A DNA stretch of 64,000 bases from Chrysomallon squamiferum (GCA_012295275.1 CM022669.1:17472172-17536171); one strand, 5' to 3'; positions 1 through 46,253 are shown, counted from the first letter of the stretch. Translations and numbers: made by a program. The notes: generated by a model from the sequence alone, not told the origin.

Positions 1-761
1 AAATATTACCTTAATATAGTCTCCCAAAAATTCGACTTATACACAAGTATATACGGTAAAAGAAATGTTTTTGTCAGTGTTGGTAAGTACAGAATCAAAA
101 TATATAAATTTTATGAATAAATGTTTTCTTCAGTAACATTGTATGTCTTTATCTCTATTATATCTTTATTTTCATCTCATACTGTATTATATACATCCAC
201 AAACATATACACATCCACCCCCTTAGTTTATCCCATTTCCAAAGCCTATTATCTATTACTGATTATCAGAAGTATTTCAATGAACCAATCTAGTCCATAG
301 ATTTCAGTGACATTAATATGTCAGATATATTGCATTTAAATTGTCAGTTAAGATACACCACTTGCCACTTCTGTAATTTATCATTTCTTGTTGCTAGGAT
401 AAGTCTTTTCAGAAACTAACTAACTAACTTAGACTGATTCTTTTATTTGTTGATAATTATTTAGGTAAATCCAGGTAACAGCTGTGCGATAAATTAGAAA
501 TTTCTGTTATGCTGTTGAATGAAATACAGTCTCACAGTGGAATACCAGCAATTTCTTTACAGAAGAGAATTTCAAATATTTTTAAAATACTGTTAAAACA
601 AAAAAAAAAAAAAAGAATGAAAGCAAAAAAAGGAAAGTTATTGCTGCTTTGAGATTTTTGTGTAAAGTTATTGCAGCATAATTTCTGTTATATGTAATAT
701 TAAAATAATGAGTTTATTCTTACCTTAATACCTAAAAAAAAAAAAAAATTATAAAATAATG

Positions 762-813
<52 letters not shown>

Positions 814-2295
814 TTAGTAGTACAAAAAATAAAATAATTTTCTGTAAAAAAATATATCATATTTTCAATAAAATTTCTGTTTTGGAAAAGAAATTTAACA
901 ATTTTTAGGAATAAAAATATTCCTTAAATATTTTATCACATTTTTTCATTGCTAAAACTGTAATGAATATTATCATTGTTCTTTAATCTTTTATGTAATA
1001 CAGACACCTTTTAAATTAAATATTTAATCTCTATATGTGACAGATAGTGGCCTAGTGACAAAATAAAATAAAATATAAGCCTTAATTATTCTAGGAATCT
1101 AATATGCAATATTAGAAACTTCAAATACATTTTATGCATTCCCCTGTGTAAGGACAAAAATAACTTTTTAAATTTTTGTTTTGTTACATCTTGAATAATG
1201 CTGGCAATTTTACTAAGAATGTTTTGCATAAGGCCACCAAGAGAATGGCCTCATGACCTTTAGATGACTTACTAATATTTATCAAGACCTTTGAGAGAGT
1301 TGTTTTTCATATTATAAACACATTGGATATCATATGTAAAGTGTTACAAAGGAAGATTATAGAGGAAAATACACTGCAAAATTTGGGTGGGGTTTCCTTA
1401 AATCTGCTTGTGGTGACTGTCCTTAAATGTCGAGACACTAAATTCCAGTCTGGTTACATCTAGAATGTATTCAGATTACTCAACTTTCTTTCATTTCTTG
1501 ATAGTTAAATAAATCAATACATATGGAGCACCTGGTAAAATGTTTGTATTCATCTGTTGTGCATTTGGATCATTTTCACATCCTAATGCATTGTTTGTGT
1601 ATACATAAATTTATTTATTTGGATTGTAGCTTTTTATATAGGACTACCATGTTGGCATGTGCTGTATTAAATGTCATGAATTACTGCCATACTGCATTTA
1701 TTTTATTTATCAGAATTGATTAAATGACTGCTGTTAGCATTTACTACAAAAATGATTTTCTCATAAGTACTTCTATAAAAATAACAAAAAGTACATGAAT
1801 GACCTCTGTACTTATTTTTATTATTCCTTTAAGACTTGGAATATATCATGATTTGGCTTAAATGTGATACATAATGTAATAACAATGTACACTGATAAAT
1901 TTAATTTTTTTATATATTTTTTTAATTATTATTATTAAACTAAATCATTAAAAAAAATAATCTCATAGAATAATCTGATTGTGTAAAAAACATTAAATAA
2001 AAAAAAAAATTGTTTTACAGAATTCTGAATAAAACTCCTTAGTTACAGTATGCAGAAGAACAGATTTTGCATTAAAGTAACTATGGTGCCTTAATTAGTA
2101 GCATTTCTGTAGAAAATTTCAAGAATATCAATTAATTTGATTTTATATCTTTTGAATAATAAAGTAATTTACATTAGTTAAAAACATTATTTATTTTAAA
2201 TTTACTATTAGATAACATTATTTTCTTTTATATAATCATTCAGTGATATCTAATTATATAATGTTGTACATATTCAGATATTTAATTCTTTACAG
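1..2295 (+). other. 3' part of a large fibrillin intron
   Basis: No EGF, TB or other exon is recognisable on either strand. The stretch is A+T-rich with an A-run near 599-615, another near 735-748, and an AAT trinucleotide array at about 759-812. It ends in a normal acceptor (ttctttacag, 2286-2295) before the TB1 exon, so it is best read as the distal part of the intron that precedes TB1. Short open frames here (for example 1523-1723) have no coding character. Confidence 0.7.
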
Positions 2296-35121
<32,826 letters not shown>

Positions 35122-38100
35122 GGAGATACTGCATGAAGGTAAATATATTTGGTCTCAGTATATAATGAGAGAGGTCATTTTAGTCTTTAATTTGCTGGAG
35201 TGCTAAGTCAAGACGTTTGCTACAAAGTTTGTTACTCTGAGTTTTCAGATTTTTGCTGCCAACTGAGCAAGTATAAAATGGAAAATGTAGACACTGTATG
35301 GTAATTGTCTAGTGAAAATAACCAGAAAAGAATGTGGGTTTTTTCTCTGTTTTTTTCCTTTTTCTTGATATGGTAATGAAATGACCGTTGGTTTAAATTT
35401 GTTATGTCACATGGCTGGTTTAAGAAACTCAAAATATTGATATTGCAAGAAGTGTTCTTTTATTTGTTTATTCAGTAAAGCTACTTTAAGAAAAAAAGAA
35501 ATAGAAATTAATGAGATCAAACAGATGTGAATTATATGTTAATTGCTTTTGCACTAACATGAACATTATACTGCAGAGAGAAATGTGAGAGGAAGTAATG
35601 TTATAGGAATTGGTGTTTCTTAATGTCTTTTGTTAGATTTACTGTGGTCATGCACTAGTATTAAAAGTAAACAATACATTTTAGAAGATATTAAAATAAA
35701 TTAAAATGACATTTAGATGTATGGAATTGACATATTCAAATCCTGAAAACAGTAGTGCATTATTTTTAATGTATGTGAAAAAGGTTAACATAGAACAGTA
35801 ATATGAAATTTCCTAGCTGCATTTTTCACTGTCATTGATATTCAGTGAAAGTCAGATGATATGATAGGTGTACACTTTCCAAACTGTTTTGAAATATAAG
35901 GAAAAATATTCATTAACATAAAAATTGGATTCTTATGCCTAATCTATTAACTTTTTTTTATTATTATTATTATTTTTTTTTTATGTGGATTTGTAATTGC
36001 CAGTTTTTTTTTAAATGTTTACAGAAGACATTATTATATTTTACATGAAGCTATGATATTATTACACTAATACAAAAGATGTATTTGATAATATATAGAG
36101 AATTAATTCCCCGAAAAGGCTTATATAATATCCAGTTTCCCGACTAGATTAATTCATTTTGTATTTCTGTACAGTTGACTCATTACCAAATTAAGATTTA
36201 TGAAGCAGATTCATTTTGAACAGACAATTTATTTTATGAGTAATTTAGCAGTAGGAGAATTCAAAGACTGTAAATGTGATTAATTGCAGAAAAGAATCAG
36301 TATTTTTATTTCATCTGTATTGCAGCATTCAGAACTTAGTTTCAATTTATTCATCTGAAGCAGGTATTGATTATCAAATGAAGGTTCATGATGTTTTTTT
36401 AATCTTTATTTTTATCTGCATGTATTTAATGACTAGGAAAAAACCCTCTTTTTTGATAAATGTTAATGAATTTCTTGAAATACTGGCAAATTTAATATTT
36501 TAATAATATAGCATGCCTAATTCTATTTCATTTTATCATATATAATCTGTTACAATTTTTTAATCTCAGTGATTCTGATTTTTGGGGTGACTGTTTAATG
36601 GTTCTGTCACTAAGATTTCTGCTTATATTATAAAATTAATAAATAATAATAACTTAATCCATCTACTGAAAATAATCAGTATAAACATCTTTCTAACCTG
36701 TAAATAAGTTTAATATACATTACTACAAAAGAAGAACAACAAACATGATGAAAATAACTAATTCCTTAGAAATACTTAATTTCACACCATGTTAAAATAT
36801 ATTTTAATTTAGAATTAGCTAATTTTCCAAATTTTTCTCATTACTCAAGTGACATCATCAGTAGGTTTAACTTAATTTCTTTATGTCAGTCATTAAATAC
36901 ATAGTGAAGCTTTGTAAAGTGAATGTCTTCTTTTTGTTTAATAGACCACATGTATTAGCACACATTTATTATATAATCTTTGTGAATAGTTTTCATATGT
37001 AAGACGTTAGAGAATATAAATGCATAAAACTAGTTTATAAAGGTTGATATATTATTATGTTTGCCTAATATCTAGCTGTTTTTAGTTACTTGTACAGGTA
37101 CCACTGTCAACTTTGTAAAATTCTAAATAAGTTATATATGTACTGCACTTATTTTATAACATTAAAATATTTAAATCTAAGCAAGTTTTGTCATTGTCAT
37201 TATTGTATTTTGAGTGAGTGTTACAAGATGCTAAAGGAGGTTCTGTTCTTTTTATTATTATTTTCTTAAAATTTAAACTATTTTACTTATTCATTTTTTT
37301 GCTTTAATGATTTTTCCTCATTCACAGTTTACTATAAATATTCATTGCATCAGTTCCATGTAATACAATCTGCTAATTTTTTTATTGTCCACATTTGTAT
37401 AATGACAGTGGTTGGGACAAGAAGCACATATTATGAAGCCACATGCAAATTACTGAAGCCTAATCTTACTAATAAATATCACAAACATTTCAATATAGTG
37501 TATAATGACAGTCATTGTAAACAGAATAATGAATATGTCGAAACTTTACAAAAATATTTTTGTATATTCTTGATTTAGTAGTTTCAAGTTTGAATGCAGT
37601 TTTCACACATGTATACAACACAGTGGCACAAGAAGCCCATATTATGAAGCCATTACTGAAGCCTAACCTTACTAATAAATGTCACAAACATTTCAAGATA
37701 GTGATTAAAAAAAAGAAAAGAAAAGAAAAAAAAGGCTTTTTTTACCCATTATAATCTGTTTTGGTTTAATGTGCTAATTCAATAGCAAAATTCCTAAATA
37801 TTTTCAGTTATGATTGACTCTGTGATTCTGACATTCACACACACGCAACCCTAGCCCTCTTATTCTTATTTGCTTAATATATATTTCTCACTCTACCTGG
37901 ACATGTAGCTTATACAGCTGATTTTTGGTGTGGGTCGATACATGGATAGTAACAATAACAATTCAAACTGTTTGTTTGAACAGAAAGTGCAGTGATTGGT
38001 ATCTTGTCCATTGCCAAGGGTGATGGTCTTGCCCTTTTTGATAACCATATATTAGTCAATTTTATTGGCAAAAGAAGGGGAAATTATTCTTTGACGCAAA

Positions 38101-38198
38101 AAGGGAGACACATTTGGTTTCATTTGCTAGGTAGAGGATGATAAATAAAAATATGAATTTTAGTAAATTCATTACAAATACAATCAAATGGATCTAAT

Positions 38199-38248
<50 letters not shown>

Positions 38249-38892
38249 ATATTATTCAACGGTCAGAAATTAAAACAGCAGATAAATGAAAATTAAAAAA
38301 ATGAAATGTGTAATAATTTTGGATCGAAAAAAATAAATAAAAAATGCAATCAACATATGAGATAAAATCATTTTTAAAAATCCTACACAATTAAACGAAA
38401 GCAAAATGTGCAGAAAACTACATATATAAAGAATATTTTTCCGAAAGAAAGAAATCTTATTATTTTACATCACATATAGTTTATTCACAAAACATCATTT
38501 AATTACGTTCTACATATGGTTCTTAACCATACTGAGAGAGAAAGAGAAAAATCACTGCCCCGATAGTCTATTTTTCGCATTAGATGCAAAGGCTTATTTT
38601 AATATCCTTCCCCTGTATTCGTCAATGAAAAAGTGACCAGGAAACAGCAAACAAGAAGAACAAATACAAATAAAACAAGAGAACCTAATCTAATTAAAAT
38701 ATCCATCACCGTGAAAGCAATGACAATTTAGAAGCAAAGAAATAAAACTAGCTCGTTAATACTGAAATTCTGGTGTTATTTTAATTCTTTGTCTTGTTAT
38801 AATGACCTGATCTTAATATTCACAGGTTTTTCTGTATCAACAGGTAACTGCGTGACCTAAATTTTAGTCATGTGATATGGTATCTATTGACA
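35122..38892. other. Fibrillin 3' UTR and convergent intergenic DNA
   Basis: No coding exon is seen. The 3' UTR starts at 35122. AATAAA occurs at 35695-35700 and elsewhere in this A+T-rich DNA, so the true poly(A) site cannot be chosen. A diverged direct duplication of about 90 bases lies at about 37403-37500 and 37618-37703 (shared core gaagcctaa-cttactaataa). A TG microsatellite is at about 38203-38244. The fibrillin gene and the first LicD gene converge here, tail to tail. Confidence 0.7.
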
Positions 38893-39846
38893 TTAATAAC
38901 ATTGTTTTGGTAAATAAATTGTTCGAATTGTTGTCATCCCAATTTTCAGAGTCTCACGAATAAATTTTGAATGAGTTGTTCTATGACGGAAGACAAAAGG
39001 GAAAAAATCGTACAACTGACTGCAAGCAACGGAAACAGTCTTTTGTTGTTTGATATTTTTATGCATGTAAGTCACGGTTACGCACTGGTTAACATTATAA
39101 AATGTAGTTACCAGTTTTTCTCTTCTACAAGGTACGGGGGCATATCGGTTTTCAAAAAACCGTAACTGAATCGGATATATGATATCCTTTGTGTACACGA
39201 ACCTTTTTACGCAGCTATGGGAACCGAAAATATGAGTGGAATTTTCCTTGAAGAAAAATATGTCTATGAACGGAAATTTGTAGTTCTTCCGAACTCCTTC
39301 AGGAAGATCATTCATGTAAAACTTCCACGTGCTGTCATAAGCCGAATGTACACGATATCCAGGGACGCTTCCAAAAATCCTTTTAAATTTGTCTAAATCT
39401 GATGTTACAACGACGACATCGATGTCGTCATCCCACGGGGTAATTCCATGATGTCTGTAAGATCCTAAGAGAGATCCGTCCCACAAAAAGCAAGTCAAGT
39501 TAGCTTTGCGACAAGTCTCCATGAATTTATCGTAGGTAAGAAGCAACATCACTTGATCTTTCAGAGAGACTATGGGGAAGAACTCTCTGAGTTCTGTCTC
39601 GTTTATCAAGATTTCTTTGTTTGGAAGATACCAAGCGCCCATTATTCGGTGATCTTTCGTGAACGGAACCGTTTCATAATTTCCTTGTTTATCAACTGTT
39701 AGAGAATCTTTTCTCTGAGAATTGTCGACACTGTGATGGATAACGTTCAGGACATTGCCAAAATTAACGTAATGAAAGTAAATGAATATAACCACGAGTA
39801 GAAATACTAAAGTTCCACCCGTTGTGAAGAAGTTAGCTTTACGCAT
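38893..39846 (-). CDS. LicD/fukutin-type membrane protein, gene 1
   Basis: Intronless, 317 residues. Residues 11-27 form a signal-anchor, so a type II Golgi/ER membrane protein is expected. The LicD nucleotidyltransferase core spans about 95-245: LWDGSLLGSYRHHG at 121-134, the PWDDDIDV metal motif at 137-144 (Asp139, 141, 143), FIDIFFF at 193-199, and YAPVPCRREKL at 235-245, the equivalent of the family's PVP segment. Luminal cysteines are conserved across the array, including the LPKQCY end. Sequons: NET 82, NLT 116, NST 202. LicD transfers phosphocholine; fukutin and FKRP transfer ribitol phosphate. The substrate here is unknown. The catalytic half is class A (like genes 3 and 6) but the stem (GNYETVPF, IMGAWYLP) and leader are closer to class B, so the gene looks mosaic. 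Confidence 0.9.
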   Translation of the reverse strand: MRKANFFTTGGTLVFLLVVIFIYFHYVNFGNVLNVIHHSVDNSQRKDSLTVDKQGNYETVPFTKDHRIMGAWYLPNKEILINETELREFFPIVSLKDQVMLLLTYDKFMETCRKANLTCFLWDGSLLGSYRHHGITPWDDDIDVVVVTSDLDKFKRIFGSVPGYRVHSAYDSTWKFYMNDLPEGVRKNYKFPFIDIFFFKENSTHIFGSHSCVKRFVYTKDIIYPIQLRFFENRYAPVPCRREKLVTTFYNVNQCVTVTYMHKNIKQQKTVSVACSQLYDFFPFVFRHRTTHSKFIRETLKIGMTTIRTIYLPKQCY

Positions 39847-41772
39847 TTTTAATATATATTCTATTTCTCACTGAAATAAAATTGAAATATTTGTGAATTT
39901 TGTTGTTAATTTACAAACAAACACATATGCTATCGATGTATATTGTAAATGGAAGCATCCACAGTTCTGTATCCAGCTACATCTTTTAGAAGTCCGATGT
40001 GATGTGTCTAAATAAAACAAAATAAAATAATATAAAACTTTTCCCCCATTCTTTTAACCATTTCAGAGAGACTTTTAACCATTTCACTGTTTAAATGAAA
40101 ATTATTAACAGGTACATTAAAATTGATTTTATAAATGATATTTAGGTTGTTATAATTACAATCAGCAAATTATGCCGCTGATTTTCTTAACGAAATTATT
40201 GATGATATAAATTGTTCTTGATGACTTTGATGATTCACTAAATTATAAACACTCAGACTATTAGATACTCACTCTCCAAGTGAAGCTATGTCCCAGAACT
40301 GTGAACAGCTAATAATTGAAGTTTTGCAAATCTGTTCACGTTACACTTGAAATCTGGTATTAAGAACACGCCAAGTTTCTACACCATCTGTTTCGCGTCT
40401 TTTATTTTGTTTAATTCAGCCCAATTCAAGATACAAGGTTATACATATTCTAATGGTCATGCAACACGTGTGATGCACTTCATCAATACTTAGGAAATTT
40501 TACATCAGCTAGAGATAATCTACTCAACATTAAGCTTCAGTTCTATAGATTTGACATAGATTTGGCACAGAGGTATAATACATCGAAAAGGTATGAATCG
40601 ACAGACAAAGTTTGTAATGAAAATTGAAATACATGTCGGTTTTGGCTTCAAACGCCTACATCGAATAGACGAAAATAAACTGCAATGAACTGTGACGTCT
40701 AATATCTAAAAAAAAATAATCAAAAAAAAAAAAACATAAAAAACTCCGAACAACAACAAAATATTTTGAAACTTTCAAAAAAGTAGATGATTAAAAACGG
40801 ATATTCTTATTCATTGGTCAAATTTTCAAGTTCATATCTCTTGGCGTTTTTACATAAAACTAAAATCAAAATTAGATATCGAAACTCTTTTTATTTGTAA
40901 AATTCAATATTAAATCTATTAAACTTACAAACCTTTAATAAAGTAAAGTATTATGGTGAACTAATTAAAACATGTAATAATAAACAGTAAAATAATAATA
41001 ATAATACAAAAAAATCACAAATAAAAAAAAAAAAAAATACTATTAGTAGGAACCAGTGAAACTTTTTTCTCTCTCTTGTTTTTACAATACGTTTTTCAGT
41101 GAAAACAATAAAAAAAAAAAATAACATACTGCTGTAGTTGCAGAAAAAATATTTTATTTAACAAAAGACGCAGAGCATTTTATTAAAAATACATACTTAT
41201 CCTCCAGGTGACACTATTTTCTGGCGCTTTTGACAACAATTCGTTGAGGTTTTCCAGATACTGAAAAGGTTATGTTTGTTACGAAATATTTTTTTCACAA
41301 TTTACCAAATTTATTTTCTTAACGTGTATTTATTACTACCACACGCTATGCGTAAACTAAGAAGAGAAGAATTTTAAGAAAAGAAGGTACAACGAATATA
41401 TACTAAACGATACTGCGACAATGAAATAGAAAACATTGCTAACACGTTGGCCTATTTATTTTTATAATCAGCATTATTTACTTTTATAGCCCCCTTTTAT
41501 GTACAAAACCTCCCATAACATGACTAATCCATTTGTATTGTTATGTAAAAAAAAAAAAAAAAAAAAAAAAAATGTAAGAAAAAAAAGGAAAGAAAAGAAA
41601 AGAAAAAAGAAAAATACAAAGAGGACTACGAAATCTAACAAAAGTACCCATCACCTTGGACGCGATGGTCGTTTAAAAAGAATAAAATAACAAACTCGCC
41701 AACATAGACGTTTTAATTATAATGACCTGTTCCGAATATTATAGTTCCTACGGTGTTAGTCAGTAGCTTACT
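39847..41772. other. Spacer between LicD genes 1 and 2
   Basis: No ORF with protein similarity. The stretch includes the 5' flank of gene 1 with a diverged copy of the block-B repeat (about 40270-40380), and A-rich runs near 40708-40742, 41023-41037 and 41548-41571. The last 70 bases are the 3' flank of gene 2. Confidence 0.65.
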
Positions 41773-42726
41773 TTAATAACATTGTTTAGGTAGAGAAATT
41801 GTTCTCAGTGTTGTCTTCCCAATTTTCAGAGTTTCTCGCTTGTATCCTGTACGAGCTTCGTTCTCACGGAACACAAAAGGGAAGAAATCGTACAACTGGC
41901 TGCAATCAACAGAAACACTTTTTTGACCTTTGTTCTCTTTATGCAGATAACCCATGGTTACACACTTCTTTACGTTATAAAACGTAGTTAGTAGTTTTTC
42001 TCTTCTACAAGGTACTGGGGCATATCGGTTTTCAAAAAGACGTAACTGAAGCGGGTATATGATATCCTTTGTATATACAAACTTTTTCACGCATCTATGA
42101 GAACCAAAAATATGAGTGGAATTTTCCTTGAAGAAAAATATATCCATGAATGGAAATTTATAGCTCACCCCTATTCCAGAAGGGAGATCTTTCATGTAAA
42201 ACTTCCAGGTGCTGTCATGTTCCGAATGTACACTATAACCAGGAACACTTCCAAAAATCCTTTTTATTTTGTCCAAATCTGATGTTACGATGACGACATC
42301 GAGGTCGTCATCCCAGGGGATAATTCCATGATGACGGTAAGATCCTAAGATAGATCCGGCCCACAAGAAACAAGTGAGGTTAGCTTTGCGACAAGTCTCC
42401 ATGAATTTGTCAAAAGTCAGAACCATCAGGACCTGGTCCTTTGGTGAGAGTATAGGGAAGAACTCTCTAAGCAAACTATTGTTCATCAAGCGGTCTTTAT
42501 TAGGAAGATACCAAGCGCCCATTATTTGCTGATCTTTCGCAAATGGAATCTTTACATAATTTCCTTGTTCATCAATGGATGGAGAATCTTTTCTCTGAGA
42601 AAGGCTCATATTATGTTGGATAACATTAAAGATATTAACATACTTATAGTGTTGGAAATACAGGTATCCAATTAAATATAATAATGCGAACATTCCACCA
42701 ATTACGAAAAAATTTGCTCTTCCCAT
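41773..42726 (-). CDS. LicD/fukutin-type membrane protein, gene 2
   Basis: Intronless, 317 residues, collinear with gene 1. Signal-anchor about 8-24 (FVIGGMFALLYLIGYLYF). The core is class B: LWAGSILGSYRHHGIIPW at 121-138 and WDDDLDV at 138-144, followed by MDIFFF and YAPVPCRREKLL. The DxDxD triad is intact. The N-terminus (GYLYFQHYKYVNIFNVIQ, SLSQRKDSP) and the 5' leader (ATG preceded by ACTATAAAA on the minus strand) are those of genes 3 and 6, so class A control and anchor sequence are joined to a class B catalytic domain, the mirror image of gene 1. Upstream, at about 42829-43145, is a copy of promoter-like block A. Confidence 0.9.
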   Translation of the reverse strand: MGRANFFVIGGMFALLYLIGYLYFQHYKYVNIFNVIQHNMSLSQRKDSPSIDEQGNYVKIPFAKDQQIMGAWYLPNKDRLMNNSLLREFFPILSPKDQVLMVLTFDKFMETCRKANLTCFLWAGSILGSYRHHGIIPWDDDLDVVIVTSDLDKIKRIFGSVPGYSVHSEHDSTWKFYMKDLPSGIGVSYKFPFMDIFFFKENSTHIFGSHRCVKKFVYTKDIIYPLQLRLFENRYAPVPCRREKLLTTFYNVKKCVTMGYLHKENKGQKSVSVDCSQLYDFFPFVFRENEARTGYKRETLKIGKTTLRTISLPKQCY

Positions 42727-42828
42727 TTTTATAGTTCTGATACTTTGAAATGAAATAAAACTGACGTTTCCTCGAATTACTGTTTAACGACAGAGAAAGA
42801 GAAACAATTTATTATGTCGAATATGTTT

Positions 42829-43145
42829 GTCGCGGCTCTATAATGCGATACCTAAATAAACAGAAATAAATACAAATACATCAGTCAGTCAAACAAACAC
42901 ATCTGCATTTTAAAATAACAATAAATTTAAGTAAATTCCGTAAACGTCTGTGTTACCTTAATTATAACTTTTCCGCCACTGTCATAGATACAGTATAGGA
43001 CCGACCCTTCAGCAGTGACTGGATATAGCTTGCATATAACAGCCAATCGTTGCAAGTCAGGTTGTCCTCATTTGTTTAAGAAGGCCAAGTCATTCAAAGT
43101 GTGTATCCACATATATTCAGCTTCACAAACAGATGGTAGAATCAA
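42829..43145 (-). promoter_or_regulatory. Block A, candidate promoter of LicD gene 2
   Basis: A conserved segment that recurs upstream of genes 2, 3 and 6. On the minus strand it reads CGATTGGCTGTT (inverted CCAAT), about 60 bases later a TATA-like AGTTATAATTAAGG, then GGTAACACAG and TTTACGGAATTTACTT, and near its end GGTATCGCA-TATAGAGCCGCGAC. The last could be a splice donor of a 5' UTR exon, because the leader before the ATG contains a possible acceptor (AAAGTATCAG). Function is inferred from position and conservation only. Confidence 0.35.
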
Positions 43146-45375
43146 TATATTTTCGTGATTAAAAACAAAAGATAAAATATATTTTTTTTAACCGATTTAG
43201 ATAAGTTCATTCTTATATTGTTTTACAGTTTAAATCACTAGGTGATTGTGATCTTGAGATATTTTAATGTAACATGTGTTTGATTGAACTGATATTATTT
43301 ATAAAATGTCACGTACTAAAGTAAAATCACAGATATACAGTTGTATAAAATTTAGGATTGCACAGAAATGCATATATTTTCGATACCAGTACAGTGCAAA
43401 CGAGAATTTCTTAATTTAAAAAATGTCAAATATTTCTATTATAAAGTGTGTTTATTTATCTCATAGTTCAAGTAAAATATCACTTTCTGTTTTTTTGTAA
43501 ATTTAAATATGTCTTTAGGTTACTGATTTATATGTGCCTGTGATTATCAGTACATTTCTTAATGACGCATACTAGAAAAATGCATTCAAAGAATCATTCA
43601 TACGCGTTTTTTGAATGCTCATGTAATGTATATGCGAATATCAAGTCACAACATGATTATTACTTATTTTTTTTTATAACTCTGAATATATGCTATTGTG
43701 TTGTTTTTTTTAATACACTTTTATTATTATTATTATTATTATTACGTGTGTATTAGTACAGTTACAACAGTGCACGTATACCTTTCAGATCCAATCATTT
43801 TAATTTTGTTTACCTGTTAAAGTCAGTATCGATTATTTGACAAGAAGTGTACGAATCTTGATAGTAGCTGCAAAGTGTACGCTTGAATAAGAGATTAATA
43901 AGAATCGCAGACGAATAATAAAAATTTGATCAAACTTTTCACTGGTCTGTCGTAAGAACGTGTTAGGTCCCTCAGACTCTTTGAATGAATGAATGAATGA
44001 ATGAGGATCTTTGTACCAAAGATTATAAAACGAACGAAATATATAAAGCATGGAAAAAATAATAAATATATTTTGCAGTGGTATTCATGTATCTAGCTGC
44101 TATGCTTTGCTGCATTCTCAAATGACTTATACGTATTTGTTCTGCTTTGGAGGTGACTGTCCTAGGAGGTAGTTGTCCAGTGCAGTGACTGTCCGGGGCT
44201 AGTTGTCTCGAGGGTCAGTTCTCCTGATACCGCACGCACTATTTGTTTCAAAATGTAATAATAATTAGAAAATATATAATTGAGGCTAAGATTAAACACT
44301 AGTCATTAACATATTTATCTGTTGAGTTCTAGGAAAGAGGCAGTTTAATATATACACTTCGATAGTTGGTTTACCCGACCTCGTTAATTTCAGAAACAAA
44401 ACCTGGGAAGAGCGCTGCCTGCCATCTATCAGAGACTAACTGTACTACTATCCTTGGGTAATCACGCCAGGAAGTTCAAAACAAAGAAAGCGTATGTTTT
44501 TAACAAGTTTTATTTTTTTATTTATTTTATTATTCCATACTAAAAATACCAAGAGATGACAAGTGTTTTTATTTTCAAAATACTATAGATATTATAATGA
44601 CGTTATCTATTGTAATACAGAGTCTGAGGAAGTGGCTTCCAGCGTAGGTTCTTTTCATAGCATATTAATATTCTCCAGGTGGTATAACAAGGTGTGTATC
44701 TTTAAATAGCTGTTATAATATGTGAGTAGCATAACGTGTTTCTAAATTGTCATTATACCTCCTCTGTGGTTGCTGAAGCTCGGCAATTATTAAATTAGCT
44801 TTTTCTTCACGAAAACAGTTAAGCAAGGACCTAGACTAATAGCTATAACTATTTTGCTATGAAGCACATTTTGCTGAAGCTACCAAAGCCGGTAGTAGCT
44901 GGGGTTCAACGCGACTGTTAAATCAACAAAGCTTCAAATGTAAGTCGGACAAATGGATCTTGAAGTAGACTGAACAACCATTAACTCAAAACCAGACTTC
45001 AGTTGTGCACGTTTTGCATAGTTTCCATGATATGAGTAATGTCAAGGGCTGACCTGGGTTTGGCCTGTTTTTCAAAGTTTTGCTCCCTTTTAACATGCAC
45101 AACAGGGTGGTACATTTTCTAACATTTATTATTATTTATACAATTACCTCTTACACTTAGATAAATGACAATATATTCTAGTGTATCTTTGCATCTTTCT
45201 TCTTAAACAGAAATAGGCCTAAAGGTGCATCAACTAACCCACATAGGAATGTTGATAAACTCACTTGAACCATATTTTTTTTTATCAATTATCTGTTAGT
45301 GTCATACCTCATGAGTAAATTCAGGTTAGACGATCGAAAGAGAACAAATATAATGAAAAATGAAAATTTAACAAC

Positions 45376-45376
<1 letters not shown>

Positions 45377-45431
<55 letters not shown>
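45377..45431. repeat. AAT microsatellite
   Basis: About 18 AAT units followed by AGC and AAC triplets. Comparable AAT arrays are at about 759-812, 16121-16185, 53291-53325 (as ATT) and 61008-61082. Confidence 0.95.
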
Positions 45432-45436
<5 letters not shown>

Positions 45437-46203
45437 GCAGCAACAACAACAACAACAACAATAATAATAATGAGATATAGATAATAGTAAATCAACTCTG
45501 CCTCTACACGAATATGTTGAATAATGAGAGATTTTTAGATTACAAGGATAATACCCTTTCTATTTACATCCGTCTGCAAATGAAATACTGAAAATAAAAT
45601 AAATCAGTATCGATACACTTTTGTGTATGTCACGCTAACGCCTAACGCTAGCATACATTCAGACACACATACGTGACTGTAATAAGGTTTGTGCGTGTAT
45701 AAATGAAAGCAATATAGACTTAATAAAAAAAAAATTGTGTTTTCTAACTGAGGTGTAGACACATTTGTAGACACTCACGTACGCTATTTCAACACTAATT
45801 TTTTCCCACAGACGTTATCGTTAACATTAATACGGTTTACTTGCTGTAGAATTTTTATTTTAAATATTAAAAACAGGAGCATATGTAGATTCAGTTATGA
45901 ATATATTTCAGTATCATTACCAACCAGTTAAAAGTAATTAAAAAAATACAGTTTAGGAAATACAAGACTGCAGTGAAGCATCGACCGTTTAACAACTGCC
46001 ACTGGAACAGATTCTGTTGTAGTCTTCTTGTTTTTACACTACTCTACTTCATACATAAACACTACTAACAACAAATAAGAAATCGCTGTATTTCCAGTTA
46101 TATTATTATTTTTATTATCAGAAATGTTTTTTGTTTTTTTATTATTAAAGTACCTATGTGAAAGTACATTTTCACAGCATTTTGGTAAACAAATACCTCC
46201 AGA

Positions 46204-46206
<3 letters not shown>

Positions 46207-46253
<47 letters not shown>

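Noticed and set aside
1523-1723. 66-codon frame in the first intron
   Set aside because: A+T-rich, no domain or repeat support, and inside an intron by context. The same applies to 16823-17029, 29433-29690 and 31167-31358.
36276-37754. Three frames downstream of fibrillin
   Set aside because: Low-complexity composition; two of them overlap a local DNA duplication. No protein family recognised.
44760-44960. tRNA-like segment with GGGTTCAACGCG
   Set aside because: No acceptor stem or A box at the right spacing could be found.
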